A DNA stretch of 64,000 nucleotides from Rugosimonospora acidiphila (GTDB lineage Bacteria > Actinomycetota > Actinomycetes > Mycobacteriales > Micromonosporaceae). Below the pieces are notes generated by a model. That model saw only the letters and a program-made list of their open reading frames with translations, did no database searches and was not told the origin of the DNA. The first letter of the stretch is position 1. Every line of letters begins with the position of its first letter. The stretch covers positions 1 through 64,000 of the forward strand of contig NZ_BAABJQ010000024.1 of the NCBI RefSeq assembly GCF_039543385.1, written 5' to 3'. A program made the translations under genes and the position numbers. Shown here in pieces: positions 32,501 to 41,647 of the stretch.

Positions 32501-35002
32501 TTGTCAAGCTCCGCCGCTGCCGAAGCGACCTCAGAACAGAGCCAGACCGACGATGTCGGCCGGGAGCAGGCCTATGTCTCGATGCTCTACGACCGGCTCG
32601 ACGCCATGCGCGGACGCGCCAGGGAGCTGCTGACCAAGGCGTTGGGCGCGACCTCCAGCACCCACCAGGAGCGCTCACAGCGCGACCACACGGTGCAGAT
32701 GTACGCCGACCAGGTGGCGGCGCTGGACGCCGTGGACAGCGGCCTGTGCTTCGGCCGGCTCGACCTGGCCGGCGAAAACGGTGCCAGCCAGAACGGTGGT
32801 GCCAGCCGAAACGGCGGTGCCAGCCAGAACGGCGGTGCCGGCCAGGATGGTGCCGGCGGCGACGGCCAGCCCGCGGAGGAGCACCGTTACATCGGGCGGA
32901 TCGGCATCTTCGACGAGGACGCCGACTACGAGCCGCTGCTGGTGGACTGGCGCGCCCCCGCGTCCCGCCCGTTCTACCTGGCCACCGCCGCGGCGCCGGA
33001 GGGCGTACGCCGCCGGGCGCACATCCGCAGCGTCGGCCGCACGGTCGTCGCGGTGGACAACGAGGTGCTCGACCTTTCCATCGCCGCCACCGCCGACCGG
33101 CACTCCCCGTACGAGGGGCTGACCGGGGAGGCGACCCTGCTCGCCGCCCTCAACGCCGGGCGCACCGGCCGGATGCGCGACATCGTCGAGACCATCCAGG
33201 CCGAGCAGGACCGCATCATCCGCGCCGACCTGGGCGGCGTGCTGGTCGTGCAGGGCGGACCCGGTACCGGCAAGACCGCCGTCGCGCTACACCGGGCGGC
33301 GTACCTGCTCTACACGTACCGGCGGGAGCTGTCGAGCCGCGGCGTGCTGGTGGTCGGGCCCAACGAGACCTTCCTGAGCTACATCTCACAGGTGCTGCCG
33401 TCACTGGCCGAGACCGGCGTACTGCTGCGCTCCCCCGGCGACCTGTTCCCCGGCGTCTCCGCCCGGGGGCGGGAGAGCGCGGCGACGGCCGAGTTCAAGG
33501 GCCGCACGGTGATGACCGACGTGATCGCCGGCGCGATCCGGGACCGCCAGCGGGTACCCGACGACGCCCTGGAGATCCTCACCGACCGGGGCTCGCTGTG
33601 GCAGGACACTCTGCGGCTGGACCGCGCCACCTGCGAGGAGGCGCGCGAGCGGACCCGGCGGCTGGGCCGGCCGCACAACCTGTCGCGGCCGATCTTCGAC
33701 ACCGAGATCATCCACGCGCTTTCCCTGCAGGTGGCGGCGCGTATCGGCACCGACCCGTACGCGGACGACCCGCTGGGCGGCGACGACGCGCCGGGCGACG
33801 GGCAGCTGCTCGAGGAGGCCGACCTCGCCGAGATCCGCCGCGAGCTGCGGGCCGACCCGGCGGTGGCCACCGCGCTGGACTGGCTGTGGCCGATCCTCAC
33901 GCCGCAGCAGCTGCTCACCGACCTCTACTGCTCCGCCGACCGGATCGCCTCCGCCGCCCCGATGCTGTCCATCGCGCAGCGGGCGCTGCTGTACCGGGAC
34001 CGGTCCGGCCAGTGGACCCCGGCCGACGTGCCGCTGCTGGACGAGGCGGTCGAGCAGCTCGGCGTGGACGACCGGGACGTGACCCAGCTCGCCGAGCAGC
34101 GCCGCCGCCAGCGCAACGCGTACGCCGAGGGGGCGCTGGAGATCCTGCACGGCTCGCGCCCGATCGATCTGGAGGACGAGATCGACCCGGAGATCCTCAC
34201 CGCCGCCGACCTGCTCGACGCCGGCCTGCTCGGCGAGCGGCACGAGGAGCGGGAGTACCTGACCACGGCGGAGCGGGCGGCGGCCGACCGCACCTGGGCG
34301 TTCGGGCACGTGATCGTCGACGAGGCGCAGGAGTTGTCCCCGATGGCCTGGCGGCTGCTCATGCGCCGCTGCCCGAGTCGCTCGATGACGCTGGTCGGCG
34401 ACGTGGCGCAGACCGGCGACCTGGCCGGCACGACCTCCTGGGGGCAGGTGCTGGAGCCGTTCGTGGGTGACCGCTGGCGGCTGACCGAGCTGGCGGTCAA
34501 CTACCGTACCCCCGCGGAGATCATGGAGCTGGCCGCCCGGGTACTGGCGGACATCGACCCGGACCTGCCGATGCCCCGCTCGGTACGGGAGACCGGCGTC
34601 CCGCCGTCGCTGGTGCGCATCGACCCGGACCGGCTCGCCACCGACCTCGTCGAGGCCGCGCGGCGGGAGGCTGCCCAGACCGGCGACGCGCGGCTGGGCA
34701 TCCTCGTGCCGGAGGGCAGCCTGGAGTCCTTGGGCGCCGCGATCAGCGCCGCCATGCCGGAGGTCGCCGTCGGCGACGGGGCGGACCTGGAGTGCCGCGC
34801 GGTCGTGCTGACCGTGCGGCAGGCCAAGGGGCTGGAGTTCGACTCGGTGGTGGTGGTCGACCCGGAGCGCATCGTCGCCGGTTCGCCGCGCGGGCGCAGC
34901 GACCTGTACGTGGCGCTGACCCGGCCGACCCAGCGCCTGCTGGTGCTCTACCCCGGCGAGCTGCCCGCGATCCTCGCGGCGCCCGAGACCACGGCCGCGT
35001 GA
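32501..35002 (+). CDS. HelD/HelR-like RNA polymerase-associated helicase
   Basis: The 833-aa UvrD-like protein has a long helical N-terminus (EQAYVSMLYDRLDAMRGRARELL), Walker A (VVQGGPGTGKTAVALHRAAYLL), Walker B with DEAQ (VIVDEAQELSPMAWRLL), QTGDLA and a C-terminal motif (VRQAKGLEFDSVVVVDPE). This is class II HelD, which removes stalled or drug-bound RNA polymerase; HelR members contribute to rifamycin tolerance. A Gly/Asn/Ala-rich repeat (NGGAS units, about residues 95-120) interrupts the N-terminal part. TTG 32501 has GGGAGA five bases upstream. It is coupled to the kinase gene by GTGA. Confidence 0.88.
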   Translation: MSSSAAAEATSEQSQTDDVGREQAYVSMLYDRLDAMRGRARELLTKALGATSSTHQERSQRDHTVQMYADQVAALDAVDSGLCFGRLDLAGENGASQNGGASRNGGASQNGGAGQDGAGGDGQPAEEHRYIGRIGIFDEDADYEPLLVDWRAPASRPFYLATAAAPEGVRRRAHIRSVGRTVVAVDNEVLDLSIAATADRHSPYEGLTGEATLLAALNAGRTGRMRDIVETIQAEQDRIIRADLGGVLVVQGGPGTGKTAVALHRAAYLLYTYRRELSSRGVLVVGPNETFLSYISQVLPSLAETGVLLRSPGDLFPGVSARGRESAATAEFKGRTVMTDVIAGAIRDRQRVPDDALEILTDRGSLWQDTLRLDRATCEEARERTRRLGRPHNLSRPIFDTEIIHALSLQVAARIGTDPYADDPLGGDDAPGDGQLLEEADLAEIRRELRADPAVATALDWLWPILTPQQLLTDLYCSADRIASAAPMLSIAQRALLYRDRSGQWTPADVPLLDEAVEQLGVDDRDVTQLAEQRRRQRNAYAEGALEILHGSRPIDLEDEIDPEILTAADLLDAGLLGERHEEREYLTTAERAAADRTWAFGHVIVDEAQELSPMAWRLLMRRCPSRSMTLVGDVAQTGDLAGTTSWGQVLEPFVGDRWRLTELAVNYRTPAEIMELAARVLADIDPDLPMPRSVRETGVPPSLVRIDPDRLATDLVEAARREAAQTGDARLGILVPEGSLESLGAAISAAMPEVAVGDGADLECRAVVLTVRQAKGLEFDSVVVVDPERIVAGSPRGRSDLYVALTRPTQRLLVLYPGELPAILAAPETTAA

Positions 35003-35811
35003 GCGGCCTGCTGTCCGGGCCGCCCCCGGCCGGTACCGAGGTCCCGGCCGCCGTGGCGCGGCTGGCCGCAAGCCGGCCGGTACGCCCGGTGTGGCGCAAC
35101 CAGCTGGGCGGGCTCACCTTCGAGATCCCGGGCGGCGGCACCGGCGACCGGTTCGTCAAGTGGGCGCCGGCCGGGTCGGGCCTGGACCTGGGGCGGGAGG
35201 CGACCCGGCTGCGCTGGGCGCGGCCTTTCACACCGGTGCCCCGGGTCGTGGACGAGGGGGCCGACGAGCACGGCGGGTGGCTGGTCACCGAGGCGCTGCC
35301 GGGCGACAGCGCGGTGGTGGAGCGTTGGCGGGCCGACCCGGGCCGCGCGGTCGACGCGATAGCCACCGGGCTGCGCCGGCTGCACGACGCCCTGCCGGTC
35401 GACGACTGCCCGTTCTCGTGGAGCGCCGAGGACCGCCTCGCGGTGGTCGCCCGGCTGGACGCGACGGGCCGGCTCGACCCGGCCCGGTGGCACTCCGACC
35501 ACTCCGTACTGGGCAGGCGGGAGGCGCTGGCCCGGGTCAGCGCGCCGCCGCCGGTCGACCGGCTGGTCGTCTGCCACGGCGACCCGTGCGCCCCGAACAC
35601 CCTGATCGGCCGGGACGGTACCTGGCTCGGGCACGTCGACCTCGGCTCGCTCGGCCGCGCCGACCGGTGGGCCGACCTGGCCGTGGCGACCTGGAGCCTG
35701 ACGTGGAACTACGGGCCCGGCTGGGATCGCCGGCTGCTGGACGCGTACGGCGTCGAGCCCGACCTGGAGCGGACCGCCTACTACCGGCTGCTGTGGGACC
35801 TCGGCCCCTGA
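34999..35811 (+). CDS. Aminoglycoside phosphotransferase-fold kinase
   Basis: The 270-aa protein has the APH pattern: the nucleotide-loop strand (FVKWAPAG), the catalytic loop VVCHGDPCAPNTLI (Brenner motif HGDxxxxN) and the metal-binding HVDLGSLGRADRWADLA. It is closest in style to the APH(3')-like group. It may phosphorylate an aminoglycoside or another small molecule; resistance is not proven by sequence. The GTG start overlaps the helD stop as GTGA, so it is translated with a helicase linked to antibiotic tolerance. Confidence 0.8.
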   Translation: MSGLLSGPPPAGTEVPAAVARLAASRPVRPVWRNQLGGLTFEIPGGGTGDRFVKWAPAGSGLDLGREATRLRWARPFTPVPRVVDEGADEHGGWLVTEALPGDSAVVERWRADPGRAVDAIATGLRRLHDALPVDDCPFSWSAEDRLAVVARLDATGRLDPARWHSDHSVLGRREALARVSAPPPVDRLVVCHGDPCAPNTLIGRDGTWLGHVDLGSLGRADRWADLAVATWSLTWNYGPGWDRRLLDAYGVEPDLERTAYYRLLWDLGP

Positions 35812-35854
35812 CGGCCGGCCCGGGACGAGCCCGGCGGCGGGTTGCGCCAGGGAG

Positions 35855-36994
35855 TCACTCGGTGCCGGTGTCGATCCACCGGACGGTGTGCGCCTCGGTG
35901 AGGTCCGGCGCCTCCCAGCGCCCGACGAGCCGCTCGAGGACGGCGTCGGGTACCGGGTGGGCCCGGGCCCGGTTGCGCTCCCGCAGCACCCCGGCGGGTG
36001 CCTCCAGCGCCACCAGCTCGATCCGTGCCCGGTACCCGGCCGCCAGGCCGACGCACTGGTCGCGCAGCTGCCGCGACACGTTGGTGGCGTTCCACACGAA
36101 CGACCGCCCGGCCCGCAGGTGCTCCCGGGCGAGCCGGTGCGCCTGCGCGACGACCGGGCGCTGGTCCTCGGTCGGTCGGACGCCGAACGTGGCGCGCAGC
36201 GCGTCCAGGCTCACCACCGGCCGGTCCCCCCGGTGGCGGGCGATCCAGTGGTCCTTGCCGGCGGCGGGCAGCCCGGACAGCACCGTCACGGTCAGCCGGC
36301 TGTCGTCGTAGGCGGCGTAGTCGGGGTCGCGCCCGGGCGTGCGGAAGTACCAGAACCGGGCGTGGTCGGAGGCGAACCGTCGCGGCCGGTCGAGGCAGCC
36401 CCGCTGCGCGCAGTACTCGGCGAACAGCTCGATGTTCTCGCGCACCTCATCGGCGTCACCGCACTCGCGGCCGAGGATGTCGGCCGTGGCTAGCAGCGCC
36501 AGGTCGTCGTTGCGGGCCACCAGACTGACCCGGAACACGATCTGGTCCAGGTCGGGCCGCTCCAGTGCCCAGAACGGCACCTGGTGGTGGCGCACCAACG
36601 CGGCCACGTGCTCGCGCCAGGCCACCGGTGCGCCCAGCTCCCACAACACCCGGCGGGCCATCAGGTCACCCCGCCGGGAGTGCCCGTGTGCGGTGATCCG
36701 CGCTTCCGGCGACTGGTCGGAGACCTGCGTGCAGTCCGGCTTCGCCACGTCGTGCAGCAGCACCGCGGCGAACAGCCGCACCCGGTCCGCCTCGTCGCGA
36801 GCCCGCCACCCGGGCAGCGAGGCCAGCGCCTCGCAGGCCATCCGGGTGTGCGTGGCGACGTCGCCCTCGGCGTGGTGGATCGGGTCCTGCGGCACTCCGG
36901 ACAGCCGGCGCACCCACCCGAATGCCGCCACGATGTCCGCCCAGGGCACCGTCCAGTGCGGTGGCGCCGGGCACAGCCGGTCAAACGGCTCCAT
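35855..36994 (-). CDS. HD-Pnk: HD phosphoesterase / polynucleotide kinase end-healing enzyme
   Basis: The 379-aa fusion has an N-terminal HD domain with H41, H49, the HD pair at 81-82 (LLHDVAKP) and H136-H137 (RHHQVP). A C-terminal P-loop kinase begins with GLPAAGK at residues 241-247, with a later arginine-rich lid (RERNRARAHPVP). In Runella HD-Pnk the HD part removes 2',3'-cyclic or 3' phosphates and the kinase adds 5' phosphate, preparing broken ends for ligation. Its start lies inside the ligase gene (14-bp overlap), so the two are co-translated. This is a self-contained repair cassette. Confidence 0.85.
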   Translation of the reverse strand: MEPFDRLCPAPPHWTVPWADIVAAFGWVRRLSGVPQDPIHHAEGDVATHTRMACEALASLPGWRARDEADRVRLFAAVLLHDVAKPDCTQVSDQSPEARITAHGHSRRGDLMARRVLWELGAPVAWREHVAALVRHHQVPFWALERPDLDQIVFRVSLVARNDDLALLATADILGRECGDADEVRENIELFAEYCAQRGCLDRPRRFASDHARFWYFRTPGRDPDYAAYDDSRLTVTVLSGLPAAGKDHWIARHRGDRPVVSLDALRATFGVRPTEDQRPVVAQAHRLAREHLRAGRSFVWNATNVSRQLRDQCVGLAAGYRARIELVALEAPAGVLRERNRARAHPVPDAVLERLVGRWEAPDLTEAHTVRWIDTGTE

Positions 36995-37772
36995 ACATCA
37001 CCGCCGGCTCGGCGAGCTGGTTGGGCACGATGGTCCGGTCCAGCCAGTGGCTGCCCGAGTCCAGAACGGTGGTCAGGAACCCGGACCGCACCCACTTGTA
37101 CCGGCCGACCACCCGGCCGTCCTCCTCCAGCTTGAGGTACAGCCCCTCCATGTCGTCGGAGCGGTCGGTCTCGGCCACCACCCGGTCCGGATCGGCCCCG
37201 CTGGCACCGGCCGCCTCGACCAGCGCGGCCCGCCAGCCCTGCGTGCGGCAGGTCGACGGGCCGACCAGCGCGACGAGCTGCCCCAGGTCGGTGAACGCGC
37301 CCGTGCGCAGCACCGGCACGGAGCGCACCGGCGCGCCGGCCAGCAGTTCCCGGCGCCGCTGCGTGGACAGGAACTCGGCGGTCCGCCGGTCGAACACGTC
37401 GAACTCGCAGAAGTAGTGCGGCAGCGCGTCGTAGAACACGGTGTGCTTGGCGTACAGCCATTCGCCGTACAGCACGTACCGGTCGGACAGCCTCGGCCAC
37501 AGCGCGTGCGCGACCGTCGCGGCCCACGCCTTGAAGGGGGCGAACTGCCGCTCCCGCGGCCCGCCGGACAGGTAGTGCCCGCGCGACTGCAGGCGCAGCT
37601 CGCCGTCGGCGGTGAAGCTGATGGCCGCGTTCGCACCGTCCAGCTTCTCCTCCACCACCAGAAACCGCCCGGCGAGCTGCGCGAACGGCACGGCGGCCAG
37701 GTCCTGGTCGCCCGGCTGGAGCCGCGAGCCCTGCAGGTGCGGGGTGCGCGGGTACTTGAGAAGCATGCTCAC
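36981..37772 (-). CDS. ATP-dependent RNA ligase, Rnl-type nucleotidyltransferase
   Basis: The 263-aa protein carries ligase motif I KLDG with the adenylated lysine K43 (VVEEKLDGANAAISF), motif III-like CEFDVFDRRT, motif IV EGLYLKLEEDGR and motif V YKWVRSGF. There is no OB-fold domain, as in compact Rnl ligases. It should seal 5'-phosphate/3'-OH ends made by the overlapping HD-Pnk. GTG 37772 is used here; ATG 37766 (MLLKYPRTPHL) is an equally good start. The pair is not in an obvious phage island. Confidence 0.85.
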   Translation of the reverse strand: MSMLLKYPRTPHLQGSRLQPGDQDLAAVPFAQLAGRFLVVEEKLDGANAAISFTADGELRLQSRGHYLSGGPRERQFAPFKAWAATVAHALWPRLSDRYVLYGEWLYAKHTVFYDALPHYFCEFDVFDRRTAEFLSTQRRRELLAGAPVRSVPVLRTGAFTDLGQLVALVGPSTCRTQGWRAALVEAAGASGADPDRVVAETDRSDDMEGLYLKLEEDGRVVGRYKWVRSGFLTTVLDSGSHWLDRTIVPNQLAEPAVMYGAV

Positions 37773-37896
37773 CGTTGTAAGGCATGCGCCCCGATCACCG
37801 CCAACGCATTACGGCCCGGCAGGGCGCACCGGGATTGTCGGACCCACCTGTCAGAATCGGCCGGCGAATGGATGTCGCGGAGCTCAGGGGGTCACC

Positions 37897-39021
37897 ATGA
37901 TGCGCGAGGCGATGGACGCCTATGTCGAGCGGGGCGAGATCCCCGGCATCGTCACCGCGACGGTGCGCGGTGGCGAGGTGGAGATCAACGAGTTGGGCAC
38001 GACCAGCCTCGGCGGATCCGACGCGATGCGTAGCGACACGATCTTCCGGGTCGCCTCGATGACGAAGCCGGTCGTGGCTGTCGCGGCGATGACCCTGGTC
38101 GAGGACGGTGTGCTCGGCCTCGACGACGCCGTCGACGACCACCTCCCCGAACTCGCCGACCGCCGCGTGCTGCGCCGGCCCGACGGGCCGCTCGACGACA
38201 CGGTGCCCGCTGCCCGACCAATCACGCTGCGCGACCTGCTGACCTTCCGGATGGGCTTCGGCATGTCGCCCGCCGTGCCCCTCGACGCTCCGATCATGGT
38301 GAGCGCCTCGGAGCGCCAGGTGAACGTCGCGCCACCGAAGACCCTGCCCGAGCTGACCGCGCGGGAGTGGCTGGCCCGCTTCGGGGAGTTGCCGCTGATG
38401 TTCCAGCCCGGCGAGCAGTGGGCATACCACACGAGCGCGACGGTCCTCGGGATCCTCATCTCCCGCGCGGCCGGCCGGAAGCTCGACGATTACCTGCGCG
38501 AGCGCGTCTTCGCTCCGCTGGAGATGCGCGACAGCGGCTTCGCGGTGCCGGCCGGCAAACGGGACCGGTTCGCGACGCAGTACGGGGTGGACCCGGACAG
38601 CGGGAAGCTCGTGGTCTTCGACGGCCCCGGCGACGATTCGAAATGGGCGCAGGTGCCACCCTCGCCCGACGGCGGCGCGGATCTGCTGTCCACAGTGGAC
38701 GACTATCTGGCCTTCGCGCGGATGCTCGCCTCGGGCGGCGGCGAGATCCTGTCCCCGGCCTCGGTCAGCCAGATGATCACAGATCAGCTCGCCCCGGGGC
38801 AGTCGACGTTCGATCCCGGCACCGGCTGGGGGTTCGGCATGTCGGTCATGCGCTCGGGCGAGCACGCCGGGGAGTACGGCTGGAGCGGTGGCACCGGCAC
38901 CTGCTGGTTCAACGACCCGGCCGCGGACCTGGTGGCCATCCTGCTGACCCAGCGCATGTGGGACTCGCCGCAGCCGCCACCGGTGGTGCGCGACTTCGTC
39001 GCCGCCGCCTACGCCGGCTGA
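37897..39021 (+). CDS. Serine hydrolase, class C beta-lactamase fold
   Basis: The 374-aa protein has the SxxK motif SMTK at residues 54-57, a tyrosine motif YHTSATVLG near 170 and a third motif GWSGGTGT near the C-terminus. It lacks a signal peptide, so it is a cytosolic esterase/peptidase rather than a secreted beta-lactamase. The ATG follows GGGGG. It is divergent from the RNA ligase, with 124 bp between them. Confidence 0.87.
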   Translation: MMREAMDAYVERGEIPGIVTATVRGGEVEINELGTTSLGGSDAMRSDTIFRVASMTKPVVAVAAMTLVEDGVLGLDDAVDDHLPELADRRVLRRPDGPLDDTVPAARPITLRDLLTFRMGFGMSPAVPLDAPIMVSASERQVNVAPPKTLPELTAREWLARFGELPLMFQPGEQWAYHTSATVLGILISRAAGRKLDDYLRERVFAPLEMRDSGFAVPAGKRDRFATQYGVDPDSGKLVVFDGPGDDSKWAQVPPSPDGGADLLSTVDDYLAFARMLASGGGEILSPASVSQMITDQLAPGQSTFDPGTGWGFGMSVMRSGEHAGEYGWSGGTGTCWFNDPAADLVAILLTQRMWDSPQPPPVVRDFVAAAYAG

Positions 39022-39029
39022 CCCGGTCC

Positions 39030-39113
39030 GGGTCGCGATCCGGGCGGGCCGGGTCGCGATCCGGGCGGGCCGGGTCGCGATCCGGGCGGGCCGGGTCGCG
39101 ATCCGGGCGGGCC
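39030..39113. repeat. Four identical 21-bp tandem repeats
   Basis: Units at 39030-39050, 39051-39071, 39072-39092 and 39093-39113 start GGGTCGCGATCCGG and end CGGGCC. They lie just after the serine hydrolase stop, before the convergent DUF2267 gene. Each contains the palindrome TCGCGA. The minus-strand frame through them would read RPDRDPA heptads but has no credible start. Confidence 0.92.
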
Positions 39114-39209
39114 GGAATTCGTGACGACCGGGCCGGGATTCGGGCGGGCCGGATTCGCGACCGGCGGAGCCGCCCGGGTGCTCGGGCCCGGGCGGCCACC
39201 GGCCTGTGC

Positions 39210-39638
39210 CTACCCGATGGACATCGCGAGGTCCTTGGGCAGTAGGGACTTGACGTCCTCCAACTGCCCCTGGGAGACGTGCCGGCGCAGCGCGTCCATG
39301 ACGGTCTCCACCAGCCGCTGTGCCCCGCCGTCGACGTCGAAGGTGAACTCCTGGCGGATCCGTGCCAGGAACTCCTCCTTGTCCATCTTCATCGGTACGT
39401 CGCTGGGGTCCCAGCCCTCGTAGTAGATGCCCCGCACCAGCATGGGAAGCTGCCCGGCGAACTGGACCGACTCGCCGACCGGCAGGCGGTCGCGCAGCAC
39501 GTGAAGTACGGTGCGCAGTGCGGCGTATGACTGGTTCCGGCGCTCCTTGGGCCAGCCGTAGGACTGTTCGATGTCGTGCAGGATGTGGTTGGCCTTCTCC
39601 ACCGTGGTGGAGAACGCGGCGTACCCGGTCTCAGCCAT
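39210..39638 (-). CDS. DUF2267 protein
   Basis: The 142-aa all-helical protein shows the DUF2267 pattern: VEKANHILHDIEQSYGW, SYAALRTVLHVLRDRLPVGESVQFAGQLPMLVRGIYYEGW, then FLARIRQEFTFDVDGG and a final helix. Members are soluble and common in actinobacteria; the role is unknown. The ATG follows GAGGAGATGA. It stands alone. Confidence 0.88.
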   Translation of the reverse strand: MAETGYAAFSTTVEKANHILHDIEQSYGWPKERRNQSYAALRTVLHVLRDRLPVGESVQFAGQLPMLVRGIYYEGWDPSDVPMKMDKEEFLARIRQEFTFDVDGGAQRLVETVMDALRRHVSQGQLEDVKSLLPKDLAMSIG

Positions 39639-39727
39639 GGTTCATCTCCTCGCCTCGTGTGCCCACCAGGGCCTATACCCAGGCCGGGACGAGGGTCACA
39701 TGGTCACGGCGCCGCGTCTGGCCGGAC

Positions 39728-40501
39728 TCAGATCCGCCGGCGGTAGGCGCGGCCGGCCAGCGGCACGAACACCGCCAGCATCAGGGCGGCCCAGCCCAGC
39801 GTGTACAGCACGTCGCTACCCAGGTGGGCGTCGTACGGCCGGCCGACGAGCAGGCCGCGTACCGCGCCGGCCAGGTGCGAGGCCGGATTCACCTTCATCC
39901 ACGCCTGCAGCCAGCCGGGCATCGCGCCGACCGGCAGGAAGGCGCTGGAGCCCAGGGTGAGCGGCATGATCACCGCCGTCGCCGTCATCTGCATCGCCGC
40001 CGGCGTCTTGGATACCAGGCCGAGCAGCGCACTCCCCCAGCTCACCGCCACGGCGATGGCCAGGATGAGGCCGAGCGCCACGGCCAGCCGCACCGGCCCG
40101 GTGCCGATCCGGAACCCGACCGCCACGCCGGCCAGCAGCGCGATGCCGACCGAGACGCACAGCAGCGACAGGTCCGCCACGACGCGGCCGAGCAGCGGCG
40201 CGGAGCGCGCGATGGGCAGGCTGCGGAACCGGTCGAACACGCCGTTGTGCAGGTCGGTGTTGAGGCTGACCCCGGTGGCGACGGTGGCCATCAGGGCCGA
40301 CTGGGCCAGCACGCCGGGCAACGAGTAGAACACCGCCTGGTGCCGGTCGCCGCCGGCCGCCGCGCCGCCGAACAGGTACACGAACACGATGATCATCAGG
40401 ACCGGCTGCAACGCGTAGCCGAGCAGTTGGCCGGGGCTGTTTTTCAGCGGTACCAGGCTGCGCCAGGCCAGCGTGAAGCCCTGCTGTACGAACGGCATCA
40501 T
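39728..40501 (-). CDS. ABC-2 type exporter permease, DrrB-like
   Basis: The 257-aa membrane protein has about six hydrophobic segments (MIIVFVYLFGG; LLCVSVGIALLAGVAVGF; LAVALGLILAIAVAVSWGSALLGLV; LALMLAVFVPLAG-type C-terminus) and the family's NDLHNGVFDRFRSLPIARSAPLLGRV-like coupling loop. It forms the membrane path for the ATPase encoded upstream. Its ATG overlaps the ATPase stop as ATGA. Confidence 0.88.
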   Translation of the reverse strand: MMPFVQQGFTLAWRSLVPLKNSPGQLLGYALQPVLMIIVFVYLFGGAAAGGDRHQAVFYSLPGVLAQSALMATVATGVSLNTDLHNGVFDRFRSLPIARSAPLLGRVVADLSLLCVSVGIALLAGVAVGFRIGTGPVRLAVALGLILAIAVAVSWGSALLGLVSKTPAAMQMTATAVIMPLTLGSSAFLPVGAMPGWLQAWMKVNPASHLAGAVRGLLVGRPYDAHLGSDVLYTLGWAALMLAVFVPLAGRAYRRRI

Positions 40502-41490
40502 GCCGGAGTCCTCTCCAGGTGCGCGGGACGGTCCTCCGGCCGCGCGGTGTCGGGCGTGGCCTGCGCCGGTCGCCCGGTCAGGGTCAGGAAAACCTCGTCC
40601 AGGCTGGGCCGGCGCAGGGCCAGCTCGGCCACGAGAATGCCGGCCGCGTCGAGCCGGCGGAACACCTCCGGCGGCAGGCTCAGGTCGTTCACCGGTACCG
40701 ACAGCAGGCCCCGGTCCCGCCCCGGCGGGCGGCCGGCGATCCCGGCGATGATGGCAGCGGCCGCGTCGCACTGATCGGGCCGGGCCGGCCGGATCTCCAA
40801 CCGCTGCCCGCCGATCTGGGCCTTGAGCGCGTCGGCGGTACCCGACGCCACCACGGCACCCCGGTCCAGCACGGTGATCGCGTCGGCGAGTTGGTCGGCC
40901 TCGTCCATGTACTGGGTGGTCAGCAGGACGGTCACCCCGTCGCTGGCCAGGCCGCGCACCACGTCCCACAGCTCGGCGCGGGCGTGCGGGTCCAGGCCGG
41001 TGGTCGGCTCGTCGAGGTAGATGATGCGCGGGTCGCCGACCAGGCTGGCCGCCAGGTCCAGCCGCCGACGCATGCCGCCGGAGTACCCCTTGGCGCCGCG
41101 CCCGGCCGCGCCGCTCAGGCCGAACCGGTCCAGCAGACGGGCGGCCCGTTCCCGGGCGCTGGCCCGGGACATGCCGAGCAGCCGACCGATCATGAACAGG
41201 TTCTGCGCCCCGGTCAGGTTCTCGTCCACCGACGCGTACTGCCCGGTCAGCCCTATCAGCTTGCGCACCTCGTCCGGTGCGCGCACCACGTCGTGCCCGC
41301 CGACCCGGGCGGTGCCGGCGTCGGGATGCACCAGGGTGGCCAGGATCCGTACGGCGGTGGTCTTGCCGGCCCCGTTCGGCCCGAGCAGGCCCAGCACCGT
41401 ACCGGTACCGGCCACAAGGTCCACCCCGGCCAGCGCGGCGGTGTCCCCGTACCGCTTGGCCAGCCCCTCGGCCTCGATCGCGTAATCCAT
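40498..41490 (-). CDS. ABC transporter ATPase, DrrA-like daunorubicin-resistance family
   Basis: The 330-aa ATPase has Walker A LGPNGAGKTTAVRIL, signature YSGGMRRRLDLAASL, Walker B IIYLDEPTTGLDP and the DrrA-type C-terminal extension ending near LRRPSLDEVFLTLTGRPA. With the permease it likely exports a hydrophobic drug. It is 157 bp downstream of a MarR gene in the same direction, so control by that regulator is plausible. Confidence 0.9.
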   Translation of the reverse strand: MDYAIEAEGLAKRYGDTAALAGVDLVAGTGTVLGLLGPNGAGKTTAVRILATLVHPDAGTARVGGHDVVRAPDEVRKLIGLTGQYASVDENLTGAQNLFMIGRLLGMSRASARERAARLLDRFGLSGAAGRGAKGYSGGMRRRLDLAASLVGDPRIIYLDEPTTGLDPHARAELWDVVRGLASDGVTVLLTTQYMDEADQLADAITVLDRGAVVASGTADALKAQIGGQRLEIRPARPDQCDAAAAIIAGIAGRPPGRDRGLLSVPVNDLSLPPEVFRRLDAAGILVAELALRRPSLDEVFLTLTGRPAQATPDTARPEDRPAHLERTPA

Positions 41491-41647
41491 GGCTCCACGG
41501 TGGCGGCCGGCGGTGACGGCGCGCTGAGCCGCCGCTGACGCGTCCTGACACCGGCCGCGAACCGGGCCGCCCCGCGTCAGGCCGGCGCGTCGGGCGAACC
41601 GGGTGGGTGGGCCGGGTGGGCGGACCGGTGGGCGGGTCGGGCTCGGG

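Noticed and set aside
39030..39113. CRISPR-like array
   Set aside because: The 21-bp units are contiguous with no spacers and no cas genes are near.
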